Assembly: GCA_045589455.1 (NCBI GenBank)
Contig: JAZNPC010000035.1
Span: 4,711-68,710, forward strand
Reading direction: 5' to 3'
From: RGIG990 sp045589455
GTDB lineage: Bacteria; Verrucomicrobiota; Kiritimatiellia; RFP12; UBA3636
DNA length: 64,000 bases
Part shown: piece by piece, positions 8,802 through 17,301 of the stretch
Numbering within the stretch: the stretch's first letter is position 1
Layout: every line of letters starts with the position of its first letter
The notes under the pieces: generated by a model
Databases searched by the model: none
Seen by the model: the letters and a program-made list of their open reading frames with translations, nothing else
Told to the model about the DNA's origin: nothing
Made by a program: the position numbers and the translations under genes

Positions 8802-8994
8802 AGTTTGACAGTGGGCGAGTTTGAAAGTTTGACAGTTAGATAGTTAAGAGTGAAAAGTTAAATAGTGAATAATTTAATATTGCAGAGTTTGACAGTGGGC
8901 GAGTTTGAAAATTTGACAGTTAGATAGTTAAGAGCAAAAAATTAAATAATGAATAGTTTAATATTGCAGAGTTTGATAGTGGAAAATTTGAGCG
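8802..8994. repeat. 84-bp tandem repeat, about 2.3 copies
   Basis: Copies begin at 8802, 8886 and 8970 with AGTTTGACAG or AGTTTGATAG and repeat every 84 bases. The unit is built from shorter words (GTTTGA, GACAGT, GTTAGATAGTTA). The preceding 8735-8790 holds related CAACTATCAAACTC words in the opposite orientation. No frame is open through it. The same word family recurs at 33555-33650. Confidence 0.85.
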
Positions 8995-9013
8995 TTTTCA
9001 AGAAAGGAAAGCA

Positions 9014-9382
9014 ATGACAAACGGAGAATTCAAGGTTGAACTTGAAAAACGCACCGTCGCTTTTTCTGTTGCTGTTCTGCAAACACTACGCAAAATCCCC
9101 GTCGGAATTGAGTCGCGTAATATAAAAGACCAGCGTGCCCGCTCGGCAACCGCTATTGGTGCAAATTACCGTGAAGCGAATCGGGCAGAATCAAAAAGTG
9201 ATTTTCTACATAAGATATCCGTTGTTACTAAAGAAGCATCTGAAAGCGAATATTGGATTTTGCTACTGAAGGAATTATATCCAAACATATCAGAAATATC
9301 GCAAATTTTGATTGAGGCAAGGGAGCTTTTGTGCATTTTTGACAAAATCCGAGCAACAATGCGTAACAAGGATAAACAATAA
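9014..9382 (+). CDS. Four-helix-bundle protein (23S rRNA intervening-sequence protein family)
   Basis: 122 residues, with AAAGGAAAGC in front of the ATG. Family hallmarks: F-x-V-A-V-LQTLRKIP near the start, RSATAIGANYREANRAESK in the middle, FLHKISVVTKEASESEYW, then a final helix ending near KIRATMR. The family was first noticed in intervening sequences of 23S rRNA genes and is now found scattered, often among repeats. Its biochemical role is not established. Here it is flanked by tandem repeats, and a 104-bp piece of it recurs at 11098-11201, so the unit seems to move or recombine. Confidence 0.9.
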   Translation: MTNGEFKVELEKRTVAFSVAVLQTLRKIPVGIESRNIKDQRARSATAIGANYREANRAESKSDFLHKISVVTKEASESEYWILLLKELYPNISEISQILIEARELLCIFDKIRATMRNKDKQ

Positions 9383-9387
9383 GGATT

Positions 9388-9442
9388 TTCATTCTTCACT
9401 AACAATTCTTCATTATTCATTATTCATTATACATTATACATT
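9388..9442. repeat. ATTCTTCATTATTCATT low-complexity tract
   Basis: Degenerate run of ATTCWTC/ATTATTC/ATTATAC words immediately after the four-helix-bundle gene and abutting the next ATG at 9443. A longer version is at 12651-12764. Confidence 0.7.
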
Positions 9443-11038
9443 ATGATTGACCAAAAAATACTTTATTCAGATTGTCCATGTAAAAGCGGGAAAAAATTTA
9501 AGTTTTGTTGCTATAATTCAATTCGTGATTTATTGCCAAACGATCCTACTCGAGCTATGATTGCAGATGCCATTCGCGAAAGAGCTCGATCTCAAAAAAT
9601 TGAAAAATTGATTTCTCAACACTCAAATATTGATCTTAATGGTTTTCACAAACACATCAAGCGTGGTCTTGAGTATTTACATAATTCTAAGTTTGATTTT
9701 GCCGAAAAAGAATTTCTTCTTGCAAAAGAAAAATTTGCATTCGCACCTACCCCATATAACAATCTTGCTTTATCTGCACTAATTCAGGGAAAATTAGATG
9801 AGGCTGAAAAAATCGCACGAGAGATTATTCAGCGTTTTCCTAGTGAAAATCCTTTTGGGATGGCTATATATGCCGACGTTCAATACCTCAAAGGGAATAC
9901 CAGTGAAGCTCTTGAAATTCTAGAGCAAGCTGAAAATATAACACCTAATTCAGCTGATCATGCAATTCGCGTTTGCGAATCTTTGGCACATTTTAAAGCC
10001 CATCAACGTATTGCTGATTATATCATTAAATACGATTATGAAGACAACCCAAACGGAGCCTTCTTCCTAGGAATTGCTCTTGCAAATCTTGGCAAAGAAA
10101 GCGAAGCCATCAATCATCTACGCAAAACCTTTCAAACCGTTAATTCTGAATATGCTGAAGAAATCATAGACAAACTAATGTATGGAGAAAAACCAGACAC
10201 TATTTGCGGTGACTGGATGTATTTTACTATCGAGACTTATTCATTATCACAATGTATATTAAAACTGACCGAAGATAAAATAGGTAGTATACAAACAAGT
10301 GCTGAAGCCATATCCGAATTTATTGAAATTCAAGCAAATGAAGGGACCATAGAAATCAAGGAAGCGATTAAACTACTTTCTCAAATTTTTTGCAAAAATG
10401 CAGAAAAATTTTTGAATGCATTACGCTTGGACGAAGCTCGACCAGAAAGCATACGCAAAGCTGCACAAAAAGCTTACGAAAAAAATTATATCAAAAATAA
10501 AGCTGGTAGAATCTTAAGTACAGTAAAAGATGCACAAATAGAAGAATTTACCATTACTGAAAGTGCATTTATTCCTCTTCCATTAGAAGGGGATGAAGAA
10601 ATGAAATATCAGGAATCAGTTCAAATCGTCCTTAACTCTTCAAGCAAAAAAAACGAATTTCAAAAGAGTTTCAGTATATTAGAAGAACTACATAGCAAAT
10701 ATCCTGACTCCCCTCAAATATCTAACAATTATGCATCTGCTTTATCTCGCCTTGGTAAATATGAAGAGGCAAAAAAAATCATAAGGGATTGTTTTGCTGC
10801 TCACCCAGAATATGTTTTTGGGGCTGCAAATTACTTAAATGTCCTTATGTCTGAGAAAAAATTTGATGAAGCTAAGGCTATGTATGATAATTACAGGCTC
10901 CCTAAAGCGGTTCATCCTCTCGCATATTTATCTTGGTACAATGTAGCAACTCAATATTTAGCTTTGATTGACGACAAACAAACCATTAATCGAATGAAAA
11001 AGCTAAGGAATAAAATTGTCAAAGAATTCAACCTCTAG
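9443..11038 (+). CDS. SEC-C zinc motif protein with TPR repeats
   Basis: 531 residues. The N-terminus carries a SEC-C style zinc knuckle at residues 11-23 (CPCKSGKKFKFCC), the metal motif seen at the end of SecA and in many stand-alone proteins. From about 70 to 240 and again from 390 to 520 it consists of TPR-like helix pairs (YLHNSKFDFAEKEFLLAKE, YNNLALSALIQGKLDEAEKI, SNNYASALSRLGKYEEAKKI). No signal peptide. It is probably a cytoplasmic scaffold; the partner is unknown. The ATG directly follows the low-complexity tract and has no Shine-Dalgarno, so expression may be leaderless or weak. Confidence 0.8.
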   Translation: MIDQKILYSDCPCKSGKKFKFCCYNSIRDLLPNDPTRAMIADAIRERARSQKIEKLISQHSNIDLNGFHKHIKRGLEYLHNSKFDFAEKEFLLAKEKFAFAPTPYNNLALSALIQGKLDEAEKIAREIIQRFPSENPFGMAIYADVQYLKGNTSEALEILEQAENITPNSADHAIRVCESLAHFKAHQRIADYIIKYDYEDNPNGAFFLGIALANLGKESEAINHLRKTFQTVNSEYAEEIIDKLMYGEKPDTICGDWMYFTIETYSLSQCILKLTEDKIGSIQTSAEAISEFIEIQANEGTIEIKEAIKLLSQIFCKNAEKFLNALRLDEARPESIRKAAQKAYEKNYIKNKAGRILSTVKDAQIEEFTITESAFIPLPLEGDEEMKYQESVQIVLNSSSKKNEFQKSFSILEELHSKYPDSPQISNNYASALSRLGKYEEAKKIIRDCFAAHPEYVFGAANYLNVLMSEKKFDEAKAMYDNYRLPKAVHPLAYLSWYNVATQYLALIDDKQTINRMKKLRNKIVKEFNL

Positions 11039-11097
11039 GTAACAACATTAGAAGTACCTAAATATCTTTTTTGATTCATTTTTATGTAATAGTGTCT

Positions 11098-11201
11098 CTA
11101 TTGGTGCAAATTACCGTGAAGCGAATCGGGCAGAATCAAAAAGTGATTTTCTGCATAAGATATCCGTTGTTGCTAAAGAAGCATCAGAAAGCGAATATTG
11201 G
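11098..11201 (+). pseudogene. Fragment of the four-helix-bundle gene
   Basis: 104 bases that match 9153-9256 with three differences visible by eye. The frame encodes IGANYREANRAESKSDFLHK through SESEYWL and then stops. There is no start and no C-terminal half, so it is a dead remnant. It shows that two copies of the unit once flanked the SEC-C/TPR gene. Confidence 0.85.
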
Positions 11202-11295
11202 CTAATTGGAGCTGATCTGGTAAACATTGTGGCATTGAAATGCTAAAGCATACAAATAAAAGACATGTTGTTTTATCGCAAAATGGAGATGTAAA

Positions 11296-12540
11296 ATGAT
11301 AGAGAATGTACTTTCCCACATTCATGATCAAAAAATTAAGCCACTCAAAAAGGCACTGGAATCAGCAATTGTGAAAGCTTCTAAGAAAGACTGCTGGTAT
11401 GATCCATGGGAAAGGCGTGGGAATCAGGCGGATTGGGGCATTTTATCTGAAAAATTTGAGGCATTTATTAAAGAGGCGGAGGTAAAAGATATTCTACCGA
11501 TGGTAGAGTTTCTTCTAGAAAAGGCAAAACGCCAAATTCAACATTCAGATGATGAAGGTGATTGCGAAGGGCAAGCACGCTATTGGGCACAAAGACTAAT
11601 AAAGGCCGCAACCAAGAAGAATTCCGATCATATTACCTTGATTGATTGGGCGATAAAGGTTATTACTAAGGACAAATACTTTCTGACCGATGCGAAAACA
11701 ATAGTTTTAGACAAAAATAAATTCCCGTCCCAAGAAACCTGGAATGAAATAGCCAACCATTATAAGGGTTTAAATCGGAGAATACATCTTTTGGCGTTGC
11801 AAAAAGCTGGAAGGGAGAATGAAAGGGAAAAAATACTTAAAAAAAGTGCTAAACAAAAAAAGGACTATGCCTATCTAGTAGAAGACGCATTATCGCGTGG
11901 AGATTGTGAAGAAGCACTTAATATTTGCGAACGAGGAATAGCACAATTAAAAGGTGCAGAATTAAAAATTGAAGAGTTGAATATTCTGGCTGCTCGTATT
12001 GAAGCATCGCACGGTCAATATAATCGCGACCTTAATCTGCGAAAAAAGTTTTTGATGGAACACCCATCACTTGAGAACTATACGTCCCTATTGGAACTCG
12101 CTACAGTGCAGAACATTAGCGAGCAGATTCGCATTGAGGCATTAGAAAAACTTGAGGTAGCTCAAGAATGGTATATTCTAATGGACATTGCATTGCAGGA
12201 GTACAGATTATTGGATGCCGTCAAATATTATTGGCATATTCACAAAGAATCATCTAGTGTTTATTATGGAAGCAATCCATTTAAACAGGATTTCGATCTT
12301 GCGGAGAGATTATCTAGAATTTATCCGATAGAGGCGGCGAAGATTCTACGTCGTGTCGTATATGAAAGTCTTACGGCATATCAGCCGATGTACGAGTATG
12401 TTGAGCAGGCATTAACATCACTTAAGTCTGAATTTCTTGTGTCGGGAAAATTTGAAGAATGGAAAGAGTTAGTGCAAACATTACGAGCTGACCACCCACG
12501 AAAAAGAAACCTTAAGGAAATTCTCGATCGGTTGTCGTAA
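11296..12540 (+). CDS. Alpha-solenoid protein of unknown function
   Basis: 414 residues, cytoplasmic, with GGAG seven bases before the ATG. Nearly all helix, with TPR-like hairpins (YLVEDALSRGDCEEALNICE, EWYILMDIALQEYRLLDAVK). A basic, Trp-containing N-terminus (DCWYDPWERRGNQADW) is followed by a region near residue 60 of the kind seen C-terminal to SWIM zinc fingers, but the SWIM motif itself is missing. It may therefore be the solenoid part of a SWIM-family protein encoded alone. Confidence in that link is low. It lies just downstream of the decayed four-helix-bundle fragment. Confidence 0.7.
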   Translation: MIENVLSHIHDQKIKPLKKALESAIVKASKKDCWYDPWERRGNQADWGILSEKFEAFIKEAEVKDILPMVEFLLEKAKRQIQHSDDEGDCEGQARYWAQRLIKAATKKNSDHITLIDWAIKVITKDKYFLTDAKTIVLDKNKFPSQETWNEIANHYKGLNRRIHLLALQKAGRENEREKILKKSAKQKKDYAYLVEDALSRGDCEEALNICERGIAQLKGAELKIEELNILAARIEASHGQYNRDLNLRKKFLMEHPSLENYTSLLELATVQNISEQIRIEALEKLEVAQEWYILMDIALQEYRLLDAVKYYWHIHKESSSVYYGSNPFKQDFDLAERLSRIYPIEAAKILRRVVYESLTAYQPMYEYVEQALTSLKSEFLVSGKFEEWKELVQTLRADHPRKRNLKEILDRLS

Positions 12541-12650
12541 TAACAGCTTATGGGCGGGTGGAACTTTTCCTTACTGCCCGTATGCTCATAGTTCAATAGC
12601 TAGTGCGTTCCATAGTTATCACGTACGGCATACCGCGTGTGATTTTCCAA

Positions 12651-12764
12651 TTATTCACTCTTCATTCTTCACTCTTCATTCTTCATTATTCACTCTTCAC
12701 TCTTCACTCTTCATTCTTCACTCTTCATTCTTCATTCTTCATTATTCATTATTCATTCTTCATC
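12651..12764. repeat. CTTCATTCTTCACT low-complexity tract
   Basis: About 114 bases of tandem ACTCTTC, ATTCTTC and ATTATTC heptamers. A short frame running through it codes only for LHSSFFTLHSSLF-type peptide and is not a gene. It is related to the tract at 9388-9442 and lies just before the LarA-family gene. Confidence 0.8.
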
Positions 12765-12821
12765 GCCTTGAATGTAAAGCAAATAATTGATAAAATTATG
12801 GCATTGAAAGGATAAATGGCT

Positions 12822-14096
12822 ATGGCACAAATTAAAATACCTTATGGCAGAACAGGAATTGCCACAAATATATCAGGAGATAGGCTTTTAGGAATTTACG
12901 AGGCTGGGCTACCTGCTGAGGCAGCAGACCCAATTGCAGAAGTCGAGAATGCATTAGACAATCCTATTGGTTCAAAAAAACTTGAAGAGCTTGCTGCCGG
13001 CAAACAGAACGCTGTGATTATTGCTAGCGATCACACTAGACCAGTACCTAGCAAAATTCTTATGCCAGCACTACTTAAGAGGCTTCGTGCTGGTTCTCCT
13101 AATATTGATATTACAATCCTGATTGCAACAGGCTGCCATAGAGAGACATCGCGTGCAGAGCTTGTAGAAAAATTTGGTGAGCAAATTGTTGACAATGAGA
13201 AAATTGTTGTGCACGATTCTTCTGATAAAGCTAGCCTTGTTTATGTAGGGACTCTTCCTTCTGGTGGTGAACTAGTATTAAATAAAATGGTAATGGAAGC
13301 AGAGCTTCTTATTTCAGAAGGGTTTATTGAGCCACATTTCTTCGCTGGCTTCTCAGGCGGAAGAAAGAGTGTTCTTCCTGGTGTTGCTGCAAGAGAAACT
13401 GTTTTAGCAAATCACTGCTCAGAATTTATCCAAAGTCCATTTGCTCGCACTGGAAATTTAGAAAATAATCCAATTCATAAAGATATGGTTTTTGCAGCAG
13501 GCAAAGCAAACCTAGTTTTTATCCTTAATGTAGTTATAAATGGAGAAAAGCATATTGTAAAAGCCTTTGCTGGACACCGAGAAAAAGCACATGAAGCAGG
13601 CTGTGCATTTTTGAAAAATGCTTGCAAGGTATCAGTTCCTGCCGCAGATATTGTTATAACAAGTAATGGTGGCTATCCATTAGATCAGAATATCTATCAA
13701 AGTGTAAAAGGTATGACTGCTGGCGAGGCAGTTTGCCGAGAAGGTGGCATAATTATTCTTGCTGCAAGCTGCTCTGATGGACATGGAGGAAATGCTTTCT
13801 ATAAAGTACTTTCCGAATGCGAATCTGCTCAAGCATTGCTAGATTCTATTGCAAATATTCCACGCGATAAAACAACTCCAGACCAATGGCAGTACCAAAT
13901 TCTTGCAAGAATTTTAGCAAAATATAAGGTAATTATTGTTACTAATGATTGCGATCACGAGATGATTCGTCAAATGAAGATGATGGCAGCAAATTCTATT
14001 GATGAGGCTCTTGCTATGGCTAAAGAATTTGTTGGAGATAATGCAACAATTGCAGTAATCCCTGATGGTGTTTCTGTTATTGTTGAAAAACAATAA
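12822..14096 (+). CDS. larA: Nickel-pincer lactate racemase family protein (LarA-like)
   Basis: 424 residues. ATG 12822 (MAQIKIPYG) is preferred to the one at 12816 because AAAGG is then ten bases away. Family motifs: SDHTRPVPSKIL near 70, ATGCHRE near 105, EPHFFAGFSGGRKSVLPG at 170-187. His106, His172 and Lys182 correspond to the residues that hold the nickel-pincer nucleotide in Lactobacillus LarA. The family also contains racemases and epimerases for other 2-hydroxy acids, so the substrate is open. No larB, larC or larE lies nearby; cofactor synthesis would have to be encoded elsewhere. Confidence 0.85.
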   Translation: MAQIKIPYGRTGIATNISGDRLLGIYEAGLPAEAADPIAEVENALDNPIGSKKLEELAAGKQNAVIIASDHTRPVPSKILMPALLKRLRAGSPNIDITILIATGCHRETSRAELVEKFGEQIVDNEKIVVHDSSDKASLVYVGTLPSGGELVLNKMVMEAELLISEGFIEPHFFAGFSGGRKSVLPGVAARETVLANHCSEFIQSPFARTGNLENNPIHKDMVFAAGKANLVFILNVVINGEKHIVKAFAGHREKAHEAGCAFLKNACKVSVPAADIVITSNGGYPLDQNIYQSVKGMTAGEAVCREGGIIILAASCSDGHGGNAFYKVLSECESAQALLDSIANIPRDKTTPDQWQYQILARILAKYKVIIVTNDCDHEMIRQMKMMAANSIDEALAMAKEFVGDNATIAVIPDGVSVIVEKQ

Positions 14097-14125
14097 TAAA
14101 TTACCTGCCTCTAACCTGATTTAAT

Positions 14126-14701
14126 ATGACATTGATTAATAAAGAAAGCAAGTTTAAGCGTATATTCTCTTTAATTATATTCATTGCTATTTTAATCGCA
14201 AGCCGTGAAGAAATTGTGGATATAATTAAATCATGCTTAAACGAAGAGGATAACAATGGAATCATTGCCTCAGAAAATTATAATGAGGTTGATTTTCAAG
14301 CAGAAGAATCCTTAGCGAAGGATGAGCCTCAAATCAATGAAGCGTCTGAGCATCCAGCTGCTTCAAAGATTGTAACCTCTCCTAATTCAAAAAAAGAGCT
14401 AATCCTCAAGCACGGAAGATGGACCAAAGGCGAAGGAACCATTATAAAGGTTTTACCAGACGACACCAATCCACCCTGCCACCAAAGATTGTTGTTAAAA
14501 ATTTCTGACGATAGAACACTTTTAATCACACACAATGTAGATTTAGCTCCGCGTGTAGAAAATCCTCAGAAAGGTGATTTCATTATTTTTTACGGGGAAT
14601 TTATAGACAATGAAAAAGGTGGCTTAATCCATTGGACACATCACGATCCAAATGGAGGGCGTGGAGGATATCTTATTCATAATTCAATCCGTTATGAATA
14701 A
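14126..14701 (+). CDS. DUF3465 protein with N-terminal membrane anchor
   Basis: 191 residues. Residues about 12-28 are hydrophobic (IFSLIIFIAILIAS), an anchor or uncleaved signal. An acidic linker to about 90 follows. The C-terminal ~95 residues match the DUF3465 pattern: GEGTIIKVLPDDTN, HQRLLLKISDDRTLLITHN, DLAPRVENPQKGDFI, then WTHHDPNGGRGGYLIHN. Family function is unknown. The domain would sit outside the cytoplasmic membrane. No ribosome site is evident before the ATG. Confidence 0.75.
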   Translation: MTLINKESKFKRIFSLIIFIAILIASREEIVDIIKSCLNEEDNNGIIASENYNEVDFQAEESLAKDEPQINEASEHPAASKIVTSPNSKKELILKHGRWTKGEGTIIKVLPDDTNPPCHQRLLLKISDDRTLLITHNVDLAPRVENPQKGDFIIFYGEFIDNEKGGLIHWTHHDPNGGRGGYLIHNSIRYE

Positions 14702-14777
14702 CCAACATCCAAGCTAAAATCAATTTTAATAGAAACCATTCTCATTATCCACATTTTTAAAAACACAACACAAATCT

Positions 14778-15527
14778 ATGAATATATTCAAAAATATAAA
14801 AGGAAAACTAAAAGACAACATAATGGAAGCAGCAGTTCTAATTCGTTGTATTCCATCTCTTGTGGTTACACTTTTTGTGGTTAGTGTTATTTGTATGAAT
14901 TTACTTGCAAACAAGACAATTTTTCAAAATGAGTGGATTGCAATTGATGGAGGCTTTCTTATTTCATGGTTATCCTTTCTATGCATGGATGCAATAACCG
15001 TGTATTTTGGTCCACGTGCATCAAATAAGATTGCCATTTTAGCTACAACTGTTAATCTTCTTACATGTATTATTTTCTTTATAGCCAGCATAATTCCTTC
15101 TAATGCTGGGGTAGACTATACTGAATTAGATAATATATTAGGAGGTACATGGTTTATTCTTTTGGGTAGTACAATTGCCTTTTTATCATCTGCATTTATA
15201 AATAACTTTATTAATTGGTCAATTGGCAAAGCCTTGAAAGGCAATTCTAATAAAAAACTTGTTTTTTCATTACAATGTCATTGCTCAACATTCATCGCAC
15301 AATTTTTTGACAATTTAATTTTTTCATTAATCGTTTTTGTTGGTTTTGCTCCAATCTTTTGGGATGGTTTTCATTGGACTGTGCTTCAATGCATTACTTG
15401 TGCATTAACGGGAGCAGTATTAGAGGTTGTGCTCCAAGCAATATTTTCACCAATCAGCTATAAAATTTTATCACATTGGGAAAAGCATTCTGTTGGAAAA
15501 GAATACTTGAACAAATATGGAAAATAA
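14778..15527 (+). CDS. VUT-family (YhhQ-like) integral membrane transporter
   Basis: 249 residues with about six membrane spans. The pattern DGGFLISWLSFLCMDAITVY and the later CHCSTFIAQFFDNLIFSL are typical of the VUT family, whose characterised member YhhQ imports queuosine precursors (preQ0/preQ1). No queuosine genes are visible in the window. The gene overlaps the upstream region of the SDR gene by a few bases, so the two may be co-transcribed. Substrate is inferred from the family only. Confidence 0.75.
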   Translation: MNIFKNIKGKLKDNIMEAAVLIRCIPSLVVTLFVVSVICMNLLANKTIFQNEWIAIDGGFLISWLSFLCMDAITVYFGPRASNKIAILATTVNLLTCIIFFIASIIPSNAGVDYTELDNILGGTWFILLGSTIAFLSSAFINNFINWSIGKALKGNSNKKLVFSLQCHCSTFIAQFFDNLIFSLIVFVGFAPIFWDGFHWTVLQCITCALTGAVLEVVLQAIFSPISYKILSHWEKHSVGKEYLNKYGK

Positions 15528-15537
15528 GGCATTTACT

Positions 15538-16197
15538 ATGAATATTTTAATTACTGGCACAAGTCAAGGCATAGGCAAAGCGATTGCTGAATTATTTATC
15601 AATGAGGGACACAATGTCGTTGGAATTGACAGACTCCCCTCTTCTATCAACAGTAATTCTTATTCTCATTATCAATTAGATATTCGCGACAAAGATAAGC
15701 TCCCAGAGCTTGTTGACATCAACATTTTAATCAACAATGCTGGCACACAGAATGAGGATGATATTGACACAAACCTAAAGGCATTGATATTCATTACAGA
15801 AAAGTATGGTATTCAAGATTCAATTCATTCCATCTTAAATATAGGTTCTGCAAGCGCACATACTGGCTCTGAATTTCCTGAATATTGTGCAAGTAAAGGT
15901 GGTATTCTAGCATATACAAAAAATGTGGCAAAGCGTGTTGCGGAGTTTGGAGCAACGTGTAATAGCCTTGATCCAGGAGGTGTATTAACACCCCTTAATG
16001 CTTGTGTAATGGAAGACAAAGAGCTCTGGAACCAGATTATGGACGAAACGCCATTAAAGCGTTGGGCAACCCCTGAAGAAATCGCTCAATGGGCATATTT
16101 CCTTACAATGGTAAATCGCTTTTGTACTGGCCAAAACATCCTAGTTGATGGCGGAGAAGCAATCAACCATCGCTTTATTTGGAAGAATGAAGAATAG
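15538..16197 (+). CDS. Short-chain dehydrogenase/reductase
   Basis: 219 residues from ATG 15538 (MNILITGTSQGIG), chosen over 15517 because AATAAGG lies nine bases upstream. Residues 6-13 are the nucleotide-binding TGTSQGIG; NNAG follows near 66. The catalytic triad is Ser104, Tyr116, Lys120 (YCASK). The C-terminal end GQNILVDGGE is standard for classical SDRs. Substrate cannot be told. It begins within ten bases of the VUT gene end and is convergent with the DAHP synthase, with only six bases between stops. Confidence 0.85.
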   Translation: MNILITGTSQGIGKAIAELFINEGHNVVGIDRLPSSINSNSYSHYQLDIRDKDKLPELVDINILINNAGTQNEDDIDTNLKALIFITEKYGIQDSIHSILNIGSASAHTGSEFPEYCASKGGILAYTKNVAKRVAEFGATCNSLDPGGVLTPLNACVMEDKELWNQIMDETPLKRWATPEEIAQWAYFLTMVNRFCTGQNILVDGGEAINHRFIWKNEE

Positions 16198-16203
16198 AAC
16201 CTA

Positions 16204-17280
16204 CTACTCTGGCCTATATGCCTTAATACGCTGATAGGTTTCTATTATCAACTCTTCGGTTTCTTTCCAACCGATGCATGCATCCGTAACCGACACGCCA
16301 TAACGAAGCTTTGACTTATCTGCCGTAATTGGCTGAGAGCCATATTCAAGGTTACTCTCTAGCATATATCCACAAATCGATGTATTTCCATTCTCAATTT
16401 GGCCTAGTATGCTATGAACAACAATCTTTTGACGCTCTGGCTTCTTTAAGGAATTACCATGGCTACAATCCACAATTATACGCTTAGGTAATTGTGCAGC
16501 CTCTAATGCATCCTCACATTCAAGTATAGATACCTCATCATAATTTGGGCGTTTACCACCGCGTAATACAACATGAGCATAACGATTACCAGAGGTACAA
16601 AAAACAGCAGGCAAACCATCATCTGTAACACCTAAAAAGTGATGAGAGCCCAGGGATGCACGCACACCATTTATTGCAGCACCGAGAGAGCCATCTGTGG
16701 CATTTTTAAAACCAACAGGGGTTGATAGTCCACTAGCAATTTCTCGATGGGTTTGCGCTTCTGCAGTTCGAGCACCAATTGCTGTCCAAGAAATTAAGTC
16801 GCCGATATACTGTGGGGTTAAAGTATCGAGAATTTCTGTCGCTGCTGGTAAGCCCAATTCTGCTAAATCCAATAAAAATTTTCTTGCAGTTAAAATACCC
16901 TCTTCCATGCGAAAAGTGTCGTCTAAATATGGATCATTAATTAGACCCTTCCAGCCAAGCACAGAGCGAGGTTTTTCAAAATATACTCGCATTACAACAA
17001 GTAGCTTATCTGCAACCCTATCAGAAAGATTCTTTAGTCTACGAGCATACTCCATCGCCTCCTCTATATTGTGCAGAGAGCATGGCCCAGTTATTACAAT
17101 AAAGCGATTATCTATACAGTCTAAAATTCTCTCAATGGATGCGCGTCCCTCAGCAACACGTTGCTTTGTAATGTCTGTTTGAGGTAATAAATCGCGGATT
17201 TGAGTTGGTGTCTTCAACAAATGTATATCATTAATGTTGGTATTATCAATACCTGGAAGACGTATATTATTATCTTTCAT
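16204..17280 (-). CDS. aroG: 3-deoxy-7-phosphoheptulonate synthase, class I
   Basis: 358 residues, the usual length for AroF/G/H type enzymes. It joins phosphoenolpyruvate and erythrose 4-phosphate as the first step of aromatic amino acid synthesis. Motifs: ITGPCSLHN at 63-71, YFEKPRSVLGWKGL near 100-113, IGARTAEAQTHRE near 165, and DCSHGNS near 265. The isozyme class (Phe, Tyr or Trp sensitive) cannot be assigned, so the symbol is provisional. It is followed upstream on the same strand by the Wzt/Wzm exporter but seems functionally unrelated to it. Confidence 0.93.
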   Translation of the reverse strand: MKDNNIRLPGIDNTNINDIHLLKTPTQIRDLLPQTDITKQRVAEGRASIERILDCIDNRFIVITGPCSLHNIEEAMEYARRLKNLSDRVADKLLVVMRVYFEKPRSVLGWKGLINDPYLDDTFRMEEGILTARKFLLDLAELGLPAATEILDTLTPQYIGDLISWTAIGARTAEAQTHREIASGLSTPVGFKNATDGSLGAAINGVRASLGSHHFLGVTDDGLPAVFCTSGNRYAHVVLRGGKRPNYDEVSILECEDALEAAQLPKRIIVDCSHGNSLKKPERQKIVVHSILGQIENGNTSICGYMLESNLEYGSQPITADKSKLRYGVSVTDACIGWKETEELIIETYQRIKAYRPE

Positions 17281-17301
17281 GGAAATGCTTACTAAAATTG
17301 A

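Noticed and set aside
8802..8994. CRISPR array
   Set aside because: The 84-base units repeat end to end without unique spacers, and no cas genes are present.
12603..12815. 70-codon frame ahead of the LarA-family gene
   Set aside because: It encodes a simple repeat of Leu, His, Ser and Phe from the heptamer tract and ends at the next gene.
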